12,773 nt of DNA from Candidatus Neomicrothrix sp. UBA2110 (GTDB taxonomy: Bacteria > Actinomycetota > Acidimicrobiia > Acidimicrobiales > Poriferisodalaceae): contig DCYM01000047.1 in assembly GCA_002331465.1 (NCBI GenBank), positions 1 to 12,773 on the forward strand. Direction: 5' to 3'. Positions 1-6,753 of this stretch are shown here, in pieces (the stretch's first letter is position 1; the number at the start of each line of letters is the position of its first letter). Under the pieces are notes generated by a model. The model made no database searches. It saw only the letters and a list, made by a program, of their open reading frames with translations, and was not told the origin of the DNA. The position numbers were made by a program, and so were the translations under genes.

Positions 1-191
1 ACGGTGCGATGCACGGTTGCTGTTTCCAGAAGTTCCTTGGCTGGTATGCACCCGCGATGCAAACAAGTTCCGCCTAACAGGTCTCGCTCAACTAGGCCAA
101 CATTCAGGCCAGACGATGACGCGGCTAATGCCGCCGCGTATCCAGCGGGCCCGCCGCCCACTACGACTAGATCAAATTGGTTTGAACTCAT
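1..191 (-). CDS. lpd: Dihydrolipoamide dehydrogenase (E3), N-terminal part, cut by window edge
   Basis: This is the flavoprotein E3 subunit of 2-oxoacid dehydrogenase complexes, which reoxidises dihydrolipoamide with NAD+ in the cytoplasm. The 63 visible codons begin with ATG at 191. They show the FAD-binding Rossmann motif VVVGGGPAGYAAA (about residues 9-21), an acidic residue ending the second strand (E35), and the redox disulfide motif GGTCLHRGCIPAK with C43 and C48 in the CxxxxC spacing of pyridine-nucleotide disulfide oxidoreductases. The rest lies beyond the left edge. Other class I disulfide reductases (mycothione reductase, mercuric reductase) share this layout, but LHRGCIPAKELL is most like lipoamide dehydrogenase, and an aceE gene lies 2.8 kb away. 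No clear Shine-Dalgarno sequence precedes the ATG. A TACGAT box ten bases upstream could be the -10 of a nearly leaderless transcript. Confidence 0.9.
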   Translation of the reverse strand, partial: MSSNQFDLVVVGGGPAGYAAALAASSSGLNVGLVERDLLGGTCLHRGCIPAKELLETATVHRT

Positions 192-260
192 TCTGAGGCC
201 AATCGTATCCCCAGGCGACGGTCGGCTTGTCTTGATTTGTGAGTTGCGCCCTAGAACGGC

Positions 261-386
261 CTACACCGAGATCAGGACCTGTGCTGCGAACGCGAGGAGG
301 ATGATGAGGCCCGTGACGAGGGATGCGATGATCAAAGCTCTGGTACTCACGTCTGCTGAATCTAGCGTCCTTACAGGTTCTGGCAC
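261..386 (-). CDS. Possible single-TM microprotein (41 aa, or 29 aa from an internal GTG)
   Basis: This is a tentative small gene between lpd and the thioredoxin-like lipoprotein gene. From GTG at 386 (AAAGG four bases upstream) it encodes 41 residues, and from the in-frame GTG at 350 it encodes 29. The 29-residue part begins with STR and is then almost entirely one hydrophobic helix (LIIASLVTGLIILLAF), ending AQVLISV before TAG at 261-263. The charged start followed by one long apolar stretch is the layout of a type I/III membrane microprotein. It would be co-directional with lpd. I do not recognise a family. Chance cannot be excluded at this length, and the 386 start lies only 14 bases from the divergent GTG at 401. 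Confidence 0.35.
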   Translation of the reverse strand: MPEPVRTLDSADVSTRALIIASLVTGLIILLAFAAQVLISV

Positions 387-387
387 A

Positions 388-393
388 TAGCCT
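388..393 (+). promoter_or_regulatory. Candidate -10 box (TAGCCT) for leaderless transcript starting at GTG 401
   Basis: TAGCCT fits the actinobacterial TANNNT -10 pattern and ends seven bases before the GTG at 401, the spacing expected if transcription starts at the start codon. No Shine-Dalgarno sequence is visible before this GTG or the in-frame ATG at 422, which makes a leaderless start attractive. The motif is short and common, so this is weak evidence. Confidence 0.3.
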
Positions 394-400
394 TTGCTGC

Positions 401-961
401 GTGAGAGCACTCCTTCGCAATATGGCGCTGTGCCTGTTGATCATGGCATTGGGCGCCTGTTCAAGTGACGGCGCATCCGATGGTCTTGGTGGAGTAGATG
501 TGTCGGTACTAAACCAGCCAGATGTGCTTTTCGATGGCGGCTCCTCTTCAGGCGACAAGGCGGAAAGCACAGTGCCCGTTGAGTTAGCGGTGCTTGAGCG
601 TTCGACGCTTAGTGGAGCAATGTTTGACCCGACATCACTGGGGGGAAAAGAAGTTCTTTTGTGGTTCTGGGCGCCGTGGTGAGGGACCTGCAACAGGGAA
701 GCAGCGGCGGTCGCCGCTTTAACAGTTAGAGCTGACGTTGTGATCGTCGGTATGCCTGGGCGTGATGTTCGCAAGGCATACGAGTTGTTCGTTGAGCGTC
801 ACGAGCTCAGTCATATCCCCCAGATCGAAGACATCGACGGAAGTCTTTGGAGCTATTACGGCATTACTGCTCAGCCAGCTTGGATTTTTTTTGATATTGA
901 GGGAGGCGTCAAGCGTGGACGTGGCCCGATACCCGCGACATTGCTCAAATCAGATGCGTGA
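401..961 (+). CDS. TlpA/DsbE (MPT53)-like thioredoxin-fold lipoprotein, predicted selenoprotein (Sec94)
   Basis: Predicted exported, membrane-anchored thiol-disulfide oxidoreductase of 186 residues, if TGA 680-682 is read as selenocysteine. The GTG start gives a signal peptide with a basic n-region (MRALLRN), a hydrophobic core and a lipobox LGAC (C20). A Ser/Gly/Asp-rich linker follows to about residue 70, then a TlpA/DsbE domain. The active site reads WFWAPW-U94-GTC97-NREA where family members such as mycobacterial MPT53 have WCxxC. The frame after the TGA stays open for 92 codons and contains the rest of the fold: a VVIVG strand, the DIDGSLWSYYGI segment and the cis-proline region QPAWIFF (P159). 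A 6-bp hairpin with GGTC loop follows the TGA (see 703-718). Nothing else breaks the frame. The competing reading is a nonsense mutation or base error in an ordinary Cys codon. Thirty-four bases separate it from the next gene, so it may lead a three-gene envelope operon. Confidence 0.75.
680..682 (+). other. In-frame TGA, predicted selenocysteine codon
   Basis: This TGA occupies the position of the N-terminal, solvent-exposed nucleophilic Cys of the thioredoxin CxxC motif, while the resolving Cys is present as TGC at 689-691. Replacement of exactly this Cys by Sec is the classic pattern in bacterial redox selenoproteins. TGA is used as an ordinary stop elsewhere in the window (for example at 959-961, 1434-1436 and 5707-5709), so the genetic code is not globally recoded. 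Confidence 0.72.
703..718 (+). promoter_or_regulatory. Candidate bacterial SECIS hairpin with GGUC apical loop
   Basis: AGCGGC (703-708) and GCCGCT (713-718) pair perfectly over 6 bp around the tetraloop GGTC (709-712). The loop begins 26 bases after the TGA, inside the roughly 16-37 nt range used for bacterial SECIS prediction. It contains the G residues near the loop start that SelB recognises, and E. coli fdhF also carries GGUC at its tip. An alternative register pairs AAGC 699-702 with GCTT 716-719 outside a GGC/GCC core, giving seven pairs with a bulge. The hairpin lies in coding sequence (an Ala/Val-rich stretch), as bacterial SECIS elements do. Confidence 0.62.
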
Positions 962-995
962 CAATGCGTGATGATCAGCCAGCTAGGTTTTGACG

Positions 996-1436
996 ATGGC
1001 TTATCGTGCTGTGAGTTGCGAACGCCTCATTTCGGCTGAGGCATCTCTCATTTTCGATATCTTGGCGGATCCTTCGAAGCATGCGGCGATTGATGGGTCT
1101 GGGACGGTCCAAGGCCATGTAGGCAAGCAAGGCCGTCTAGCACTTGGCAGTACGTTCGCAATGAAAATGCGATTCGGGATTCCATATCGCGTTAAGAATC
1201 GAGTGTATGAGTTTGGGGAAGGTCATTTAATCGCTTGGGGCAATTTGGCGGGCCACAGGTGGAGGTACGAGTTGAAGGTGGAAGGCGAGCAGACGCTCGT
1301 GACCGAAACATTTGACTGGTCCACGTCTCGCTTGCCTATTGCAATCCAAATACTTGGCTATCCGCGTCGCCACCGAAGCAACATGGAGCAGACGTTAGAG
1401 CGCCTCGCGGAGCTGGCTGAGTCGACAGCCGAGTGA
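996..1436 (+). CDS. SRPBCC (START/polyketide cyclase-like) family protein
   Basis: This is a 146-residue protein with the SRPBCC helix-grip layout, a fold that encloses a hydrophobic ligand pocket. Visible are the opening strand and first helices (RLISAEASLIFDILADPSKHAAIDGS), where I...A..IF..LADP..H is the family signature. A series of beta strands follows (VKNRVYEFGEGHLIAW, WRYELKVE, LVTETFDW), then a long C-terminal amphipathic helix (RHRSNMEQTLERLAELAE). No signal peptide or TM segment is seen, so it is probably cytoplasmic. The ligand cannot be predicted. I chose ATG 996, with TAGG eight bases upstream, over TTG 990, which leaves no room for a ribosome site. It follows the selenoprotein gene by 34 bases and overlaps the next gene by four, so co-expression is likely. 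Confidence 0.8.
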   Translation: MAYRAVSCERLISAEASLIFDILADPSKHAAIDGSGTVQGHVGKQGRLALGSTFAMKMRFGIPYRVKNRVYEFGEGHLIAWGNLAGHRWRYELKVEGEQTLVTETFDWSTSRLPIAIQILGYPRRHRSNMEQTLERLAELAESTAE

Positions 1437-1900
1437 AATTTGAGGTAGTGGCGTTGTGCGCTCTGCTAGGGATCACTGGCTGCACAACTGACCGATCGGC
1501 TTCGTTCGGCGATCAGTCAGTTCGCGATTCGTCGGGGCACATAACGTCAGGCGGCAAGGTCGGCGTGCTTCGATTGATGCCTGGAGATTGCTTCATTCTG
1601 GGTGCTGATGAAATTGAGGTGGTCGATGGTGTTCCCTGTGAGGATGACCACAACGCTGAAGTTTTTTCGATTTTCGAGATGGCGTCCACCGATTGGCCCG
1701 GAAGCCGAGCCGTCGCTCAGGTCGCTGAGAAAGGGTGCGTTGACCGGTTTCGCGGTGCCACTGGTCACGCTTTCGACCCAGTGCATGTAGCGATAACGGG
1801 GTATGCACCTAGCGAACGATCGTGGGGCGATGACCGGAAAGTGCTTTGTGTCGTTACAACCCACGATCTGGGTTCGGTTCGCGGACGAGTGACGAAGTGA
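1433..1900 (+). CDS. Lipoprotein with Septum_form-like domain
   Basis: This 155-residue protein starts with GTG inside the stop of the preceding gene (GTGA overlap), implying translational coupling. A short signal peptide (MKFEVVALCALLGITGC) ends in a lipobox ITGC with C17 as the lipid-modified residue. The mature part carries the pattern of the actinobacterial Septum_form domain: MPGDCF, then GVPCEDDHNAEVF, a Cys in KGCVDRF, and a closing W.DDRKVLCVV segment. The conserved Cys residues (GDCF, VPC, KGC, VLC) are probably paired as disulfides outside the membrane. That would make this protein a plausible client of the oxidoreductase encoded two genes upstream, which is inference. The domain's biochemical role is not well defined. 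The gene converges with the RNase HI gene, 12 bases between stops. Confidence 0.75.
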   Translation: MKFEVVALCALLGITGCTTDRSASFGDQSVRDSSGHITSGGKVGVLRLMPGDCFILGADEIEVVDGVPCEDDHNAEVFSIFEMASTDWPGSRAVAQVAEKGCVDRFRGATGHAFDPVHVAITGYAPSERSWGDDRKVLCVVTTHDLGSVRGRVTK

Positions 1901-1912
1901 GTTTCAGTGAAT

Positions 1913-2926
1913 TCACCCGGGGTTCATCACCCAGACATCCTCTTCAAGGTTTCTTTCGAGTTTTCGTTGCAAGTCACCTAGCGTGCGGTCGTCCGCGTGC
2001 CGGACGAGGACAGCTTCGGCGGCGTACGTCATTATGGCGTCGTCGCGCCGACCCATCGCCTTCGCAAACTGCGAACTGGTTTTTGGCACTTCAGCGTTGA
2101 CGGTGATAACTGATCGTGCCCCTGCTAGCAGCTCGCTAAAGCGTCTTTGGGTTGCTTCAGGCCATCGGTGCTCCATGCCTTCAAACGCGAGTACCACCAC
2201 GTAGGGAACGGCGGCGGCGGCGGCGGCTTCGGCGGCAAGTAGCTCAACACCAAGTCCCAGACCTGTGATCACCTGAAGGTCTGGGTGCAGCTCTAGCTTG
2301 GCCCTGAGCAGTTCTATCAGGCGGCGGCGCACGGACATGGTGGTTGAGTTCTCTCCATATCCACCCAGTTCGGGTGGCCGGTGACCGAAAACTGCGATGG
2401 TGTGAGCATTGTCATTGCCTTGGTTGGGGCTAGCTGAGGCGCTTGAAGGGCTATCCCCTTCAAGCCCTCTGACGATCGCGTCGGTAAAGATGCCCCCAGA
2501 TTGATTTTCTTGGCGAGCTGCCGCTGTCGTGGCGAGTTGATCCGCGGCGTCATTTAGGCGGTGACCCGAGTGTCCCTTCACCCAAACAAATTCGACGTCG
2601 GCTCGCGCATTCACTAGCTCAATGAACGGTTCCCACAAATCGCGATTCGCGACGGGTTCCTTCTTTGAGTTTTTCCAGTCTCTTCTGTGCCACCCTTTCC
2701 ACCACTCTTGGACAAAGCAATTAACGACGTAAGTCGAGTCGCTGTGGACGCGTAATGGGCCTTCAAGAGTCTGCACGGCCGCGCTAGCCGCGGTGAGTTC
2801 CATTCGCTGATTCGTGGTGTGCGGTTCGAACCCTGATAACCACGTTCCCTGATCTACGACAAATGCCCACCCGCCGGGGCCTGGGTTACCCAGGCACGCA
2901 CCATCAGTGAATACGTCTGTAACCAT
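1913..2926 (-). CDS. rnhA: RNase HI fused to C-terminal YpsA-like SLOG domain
   Basis: This 337-residue two-domain protein has a full RNase HI in residues 1-140: TDGACLGNPGPGGW with D8, NQRMELTAA with E43, VHSDSTYV with D63, and VKGHSGHRLNDAADQLA with D126. That is the complete DEDD set for two-metal hydrolysis of RNA in RNA:DNA hybrids. A Gly/Ser/Asn-rich linker (about 141-175) leads to a second domain (176-337) that matches the YpsA (DUF1273)/SLOG Rossmann family: VFGHRPPELGGY, ITGLGLGVELLAAEAA, an FEGMEHRWP motif, SQFAKAMGRRDDAIMTYA and a terminal VLVRHADD strand. SLOG proteins are thought to bind nucleotides or nucleotide-derived ligands. ATG 2924-2926 has GGAAG seven bases upstream. The single uninterrupted frame shows a true fusion. 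A run of CGG triplets (2209-2227) encodes the Ala-rich stretch before VPYVVV. Confidence 0.9.
   Translation of the reverse strand: MVTDVFTDGACLGNPGPGGWAFVVDQGTWLSGFEPHTTNQRMELTAASAAVQTLEGPLRVHSDSTYVVNCFVQEWWKGWHRRDWKNSKKEPVANRDLWEPFIELVNARADVEFVWVKGHSGHRLNDAADQLATTAAARQENQSGGIFTDAIVRGLEGDSPSSASASPNQGNDNAHTIAVFGHRPPELGGYGENSTTMSVRRRLIELLRAKLELHPDLQVITGLGLGVELLAAEAAAAAAVPYVVVLAFEGMEHRWPEATQRRFSELLAGARSVITVNAEVPKTSSQFAKAMGRRDDAIMTYAAEAVLVRHADDRTLGDLQRKLERNLEEDVWVMNPG
2209..2227. repeat. (CGG)6 trinucleotide run inside coding sequence
   Basis: Six CGG units plus one C in direct succession encode the EAAAAAA stretch of the SLOG domain on the minus strand. Slippage here would change the alanine count without shifting frame. 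It is probably just an alanine-rich helix. Confidence 0.6.
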
Positions 2927-3006
2927 TGCTGTACTTCCTAGTCCACTGGCGTGTCGAAAACATGTTGATTGAACAAAGCATTCTCTTTAGATGCGAGGAT
3001 AGGTGC

Positions 3007-5709
3007 ATGTTGTTCGACGGTTTCAGCGAGCAGACGCCCGACGTCGATCCCGAAGAGACCGACGAGTGGGTGCAATCGTTCGCAGCGGTGGTGGAAGAAC
3101 GGGGCAAGAATCGAGCACGGTTTCTCATCAGACGCCTAATGACCGCCGCACGGCAGTTACAGGTCGACTTTCCAGCGACAGTCTCATCTCCTTATATCAA
3201 CACAATCGCTCCAGATGACGAGCCATGGTTTCCAGGCGACGAATACATTGAGCGGCGTCTTAGGGCATTTATTCGCTGGAACGCGGTCGCAATGGTGACC
3301 CATGCCAACACATGGGCAGATGGCATAGGTGGCCATCTGAGCACCTTCGCAAGTTCAGCTGCACTGTACGACGTCGGTTTTAACCATTTTTGGCGAGGGA
3401 AGGACGACGGAAAGCCTGGGGACCATATCTATATTCAAGGACATGCCGCACCGGGCATATACGCACGGGCGTATCTCGACGGCCGGTTAAACGACGACGA
3501 TCTTGACCATTTTCGACGAGAGATTGGTAGGTCGGGGCTGTCGTCGTACCCCCATCCGAGACTCATGCCCAGTTTCTGGGAGTATCCGACCGTGTCGATG
3601 GGTTTAGGCCCTATTTCTGCGATCTATCATGCGCGCTTCAATCGTTACCTACATCACCGGCGGGTCGACGACACGTCTGAATCTAAAATTTGGGCGTTCG
3701 TCGGTGATGGAGAAACTGATGAACCGGAGACGCTCGGGGCATTGCACCTTGCGGCTCGAGAACGTCTCGATAATTTGATTTTCGTCGTCAACTGCAATCT
3801 CCAACGTCTAGACGGGCCAGTTCGAGGTAACGGAAAAATCATTCAAGAGCTGGAAGCGAATTTTCGTGGTTCGGGTTGGAACGTGATCAAAGTGATCTGG
3901 GGCGGGCGTTGGGATGAACTTCTCGCTCGAGATGTCGATGGGGTACTAGCGAACAAGATGCTCGAAACCGTTGATGGTGAGTATCAGCGTTATTCCGTTG
4001 AAAAAGGGGCTTATATTCGGGAACATTTCTTTGGACCTGACCCGCGTTTGCGACAAATGGTTGAAGATCTCTCCGATGAAGATCTGGAGCAGTTACCTAG
4101 AGGCGGTCACGACTATAAGAAGCTGTATGCGGCTTATCACGCCGCTGCTGAGCACGAGGGTAGCCCCACCGTCATACTGACCAAGACGGTCAAGGGTTGG
4201 ACTTTGGGTCCGGATTTAGAAGCTAGAAACGCAACCCATCAGATCAAGAAACTTTCGCGGGAGCAGTTGTCAATAATCCGAACCAGGTTGCATCTTGAAT
4301 CGGAAATTCCTGAGGACTTTGACATCGATCATCCTCCTTATTACCGACCCGCTGAGGGTTCCGACGAGCTGGAATACTTACTTGCGAGGCGCCGAGAATT
4401 AGGAGGGCCATTACCTTCTCGCGATGGTTCGTGGCGACGAAAGCCTTTGCCTTTACCGAGTCGCAAACCGTTTGAAGAAATGAGCGCCGGTTCGGGTGGC
4501 CAACAAGTTTCAACCACTATGGCCTTTACCCGACTACTCAGGGCCTTGACGAGAGAAGAGGGTTTCGGTGAACGGGTGGTGCCCATTATTCCCGACGAAG
4601 CTCGAACCTTTGGAATGGATTCACTTTTTCGAGAGATCGGTATATATGCGAGCCAGGGTCAACTGTATGAACCCGTTGATCATGACCTTCTTCTTTCTTA
4701 TAGCGAGCGGCAAGATGGACAGTTACTCGAAGAGGGGATTACCGAAGCCGGCGCTTTGGCGAGTTTCACGGCGGCCGCGACCTCGTATGCGACGCGAGGT
4801 GTTCCGATGGTGCCGTTCTACACCTTCTATTCGATGTTCGGGTTTCAGCGAGTTGGGGACGCAATCTGGTCTTTAGCGGACATGAGGGGACGCGGGTTTT
4901 TGGTCGGAGCTACAGCAGGACGTACAACTCTGATGGGAGAAGGTCTCCAGCACCAGGATGGGCATTCGCTGCTATTGGCTTCTGCGGTACCGCCGTGTCA
5001 GGCCTACGACCCCGCATTCTCTTACGAATTGGGTGTGATTGTTGAAGATGGTTTGAAGCGAATGTTCGTCGACAACGAAGACATTTTTTATTACCTCGCG
5101 GTGTACAACGAAAATTATCTCCAGCCAGCGGCTCCATCAGATCTTGATCATGGTGCTCTCCTCGCTGGTTTATACAGATTTGCGGCTGCTCCCTCCGATC
5201 ATTCTTGTGGGGCGACGATTATTTTTTCTGGTCCCGCGCAGGCCGCAGCACGATCAGCTGTGGATCTGCTGGCCGAAAATCATGATGTGGGCGCTGATTT
5301 GTGGAGCGCGACCTCATTCAAAGCTCTCAGAGACGAGGCCCTCTCGGTTGAGCGTCACAATTTATTGCACCCAGAGGGTCCGGTTCGTGTCCCGTTTGTG
5401 ACGAGTCAACTCGGCAGAGGAACGGGGCCGGTGGTCGCAGTGACTGATTTCATGAGATCAGTTCCGGATCAAATTTCGCGATGGGTTGGACGCGACTACG
5501 CGTCCCTAGGTACCGACGGCTTTGGGCGAAGCGACACCAGAGAGCGTCTCAGGGAACACTTTGAGGTCACGGCGGAGCACATCGTCGTGTGCGTGTTAGC
5601 GAGACTCGCTGCCCTGGGCCATTGTGAACGCTCGGTGGTAAATGACGCGATCAAGCATTACGAACTCGCCACCGAAATGACCGACCCGTGGTCGACCTGG
5701 GTCTACTGA
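3007..5709 (+). CDS. aceE: Pyruvate dehydrogenase E1 component, homodimeric type
   Basis: This thiamin diphosphate-dependent E1 decarboxylates pyruvate and reductively acetylates the lipoyl groups of E2. The 900 residues match the usual length of actinobacterial AceE (about 900). Visible features are the N-terminal PYINTI...PGDEYIERRLRAFIRWNA block, the active-site GHAAPGIYARA with a conserved His near residue 146, the ThDP-binding GDGETDEPE (233-241) with NCNLQRLDGPVRGNG closing the motif (N262-N264), and the AceE signature GWNVIKVIWGGRWD. The pyrimidine-binding domain and C-terminal domain follow, including GAT.GRTTL.GEGLQHQDGHS and a terminal LGTDGFGRSDTR. ATG 3007 is preceded by GAGG at eight bases. 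The open frame extends upstream to 2926 but lacks homology there and would run into the divergent rnhA start. E3 (lpd) lies at the left edge. No E2 gene is in the window. Confidence 0.95.
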   Translation: MLFDGFSEQTPDVDPEETDEWVQSFAAVVEERGKNRARFLIRRLMTAARQLQVDFPATVSSPYINTIAPDDEPWFPGDEYIERRLRAFIRWNAVAMVTHANTWADGIGGHLSTFASSAALYDVGFNHFWRGKDDGKPGDHIYIQGHAAPGIYARAYLDGRLNDDDLDHFRREIGRSGLSSYPHPRLMPSFWEYPTVSMGLGPISAIYHARFNRYLHHRRVDDTSESKIWAFVGDGETDEPETLGALHLAARERLDNLIFVVNCNLQRLDGPVRGNGKIIQELEANFRGSGWNVIKVIWGGRWDELLARDVDGVLANKMLETVDGEYQRYSVEKGAYIREHFFGPDPRLRQMVEDLSDEDLEQLPRGGHDYKKLYAAYHAAAEHEGSPTVILTKTVKGWTLGPDLEARNATHQIKKLSREQLSIIRTRLHLESEIPEDFDIDHPPYYRPAEGSDELEYLLARRRELGGPLPSRDGSWRRKPLPLPSRKPFEEMSAGSGGQQVSTTMAFTRLLRALTREEGFGERVVPIIPDEARTFGMDSLFREIGIYASQGQLYEPVDHDLLLSYSERQDGQLLEEGITEAGALASFTAAATSYATRGVPMVPFYTFYSMFGFQRVGDAIWSLADMRGRGFLVGATAGRTTLMGEGLQHQDGHSLLLASAVPPCQAYDPAFSYELGVIVEDGLKRMFVDNEDIFYYLAVYNENYLQPAAPSDLDHGALLAGLYRFAAAPSDHSCGATIIFSGPAQAAARSAVDLLAENHDVGADLWSATSFKALRDEALSVERHNLLHPEGPVRVPFVTSQLGRGTGPVVAVTDFMRSVPDQISRWVGRDYASLGTDGFGRSDTRERLREHFEVTAEHIVVCVLARLAALGHCERSVVNDAIKHYELATEMTDPWSTWVY

Positions 5710-5722
5710 GAACTCGACACCA

Positions 5723-6286
5723 ATGCTTACTCCTCTGCGCTTCACAGGTGACGACGCTGCCGACGCGCTGCTTAATAACGACCCATTGGCTTTGCTCATC
5801 GGAATGATTCTCGATCAGCAATTTCCGATCGAGCGAGCATTCCTCTCCCCTTTTCGCCTGCAACAGCGACTTGGTCGGTCTTTGGAGGCAAAAGATTTGG
5901 CGTGTATGTCCGGGGACATGCTGATCGAAATTTTCAACGAAAAACCCGCGCTGCATCGCTTTCCCAAATCGATGGCGCAACGAACCCAACAATTATGCAG
6001 ATATGTAGCTGATCGTTACGACGGCGATGCGTCGGCTATTTGGCGTGACCTCCCTGATGCTAAGTGTCTTCGACACCGGCTTTTGGAACTTCCCGGTTTT
6101 GGCGATAAAAAGGTCAAAATTTTCGTAGCACTCCTTGCCAAACGATTTGGGATTACACCAAAAGATTGGGAGAGAATCAGCGGTCACTATGCAACTGCTG
6201 GCTTTCACTCCGTAGCTGATCTCGACTCCCCTGAAGCGTTATCTCGGCTGCGAGCAATAAGAACGGCAGCCAAGACCACCTCATGA
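5723..6286 (+). CDS. HhH-GPD superfamily protein (uncharacterised actinobacterial base-excision-repair-like)
   Basis: This 187-residue protein resembles the uncharacterised HhH-GPD subfamily found in actinobacteria (TIGR03252-like). The start MLTPLRFTGDDAAD.LL..DPLALLIGMILDQQ is typical: the DPLALL.G..LDQQ block is the first helix pair of the glycosylase fold. The helix-hairpin-helix is RLLELPGFGDKKVKIFVALLAKRFG (about 119-143), which would bind the DNA backbone. After it, where classical glycosylases have a catalytic Asp roughly 18-20 residues downstream of the hairpin, the sequence reads ITPKDWERISGHY, so D148 is the only nearby candidate and enzymatic activity is uncertain. The gene lies 13 bases after aceE and overlaps the following MaoC-like gene (ATGA), suggesting one transcript. 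No strong Shine-Dalgarno sequence is visible. Confidence 0.82.
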   Translation: MLTPLRFTGDDAADALLNNDPLALLIGMILDQQFPIERAFLSPFRLQQRLGRSLEAKDLACMSGDMLIEIFNEKPALHRFPKSMAQRTQQLCRYVADRYDGDASAIWRDLPDAKCLRHRLLELPGFGDKKVKIFVALLAKRFGITPKDWERISGHYATAGFHSVADLDSPEALSRLRAIRTAAKTTS

Positions 6287-6753
6287 GTTCAAACATTCCC
6301 TGCAAAGACCGTTGGTATGAGGACTTCTTGGTCGGAGAATCGTTCACACTTGGCAGTGTCAACATGGATGCACAGGAGATGTTTGATTTTTCGACTCGAT
6401 TCGACCCTCAGCGCTTTCATATAGATGCCGCTGCAGCGGCCGACACCATCTATGGCAGCCTCATCGCGTCAGGGTGGCACACAGGTTCTTTGATGATGAG
6501 GTTGCTCACTGATGGCTTTTTGGGTGACGCGAGCCAGGGATCCGTTGGAAGTTCCGAGCTCACTTGGCCATCGCCGGTCCGCGCTGGCGACACCCTCACG
6601 CTCAAGGTAGAGATCTTGAGTAAACGGGTGAGCCGTTCCCGACCAGATATAGGTCTTATCGAGATCAGCAACGAGATGATTAATCAGGATGGCGATGTCG
6701 CTATGCGAACCGTACCGACCATGATCATCGCCAGACGAGACGCTGTTGCTTAG
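6283..6753 (+). CDS. MaoC-like dehydratase / hot-dog fold protein
   Basis: This 156-residue protein with a single hot-dog domain resembles the MaoC family, whose members hydrate or dehydrate enoyl-CoA thioesters. The hydratase signature is present as FDPQRFHIDAAAA...YGSLIASGWHT, with D41 and H46 as the expected catalytic pair and the helix GSLIASG packing against the acyl chain. The later strands LTWPSPVRAGDTLTLKVEI and GLIEISNEMINQDGDVAM are also typical. It starts in a four-base overlap with the HhH-GPD stop. A fatty-acid or CoA substrate is inferred, and an acyl-CoA dehydrogenase lies 1.4 kb downstream on the other strand. The gene converges with the alpha/beta hydrolase gene, their stop codons overlapping at 6750-6753. 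Confidence 0.88.
   Translation: MSSNIPCKDRWYEDFLVGESFTLGSVNMDAQEMFDFSTRFDPQRFHIDAAAAADTIYGSLIASGWHTGSLMMRLLTDGFLGDASQGSVGSSELTWPSPVRAGDTLTLKVEILSKRVSRSRPDIGLIEISNEMINQDGDVAMRTVPTMIIARRDAVA

Noticed and set aside
172..774. 200-codon open frame on the minus strand
   Set aside because: It runs antisense to the lipoprotein gene and overlaps the lpd start. The composition is Ser/Pro/Arg-rich with no recognisable domain.
740..961. Separate 73-codon gene starting at ATG 740
   Set aside because: It is the C-terminal half of the thioredoxin-like protein in the same frame, with no ribosome site. A truncated fold without the active site would make no sense.
401..961. Simple pseudogene (nonsense mutation at 680)
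   Set aside because: It cannot be fully excluded, but the stop is at the one position where Sec is expected, the rest of the frame is intact and a SECIS-like hairpin follows.
1907..1916. GTGAATTCAC palindrome between converging genes
   Set aside because: It is ten bases without a loop, so it is no terminator, and such short palindromes are common by chance.
2926..3006. N-terminal extension of AceE from TTG 2926
   Set aside because: There is no homology, the start would coincide with the divergent rnhA start codon, and ATG 3007 has GAGG at good distance and gives the family length.
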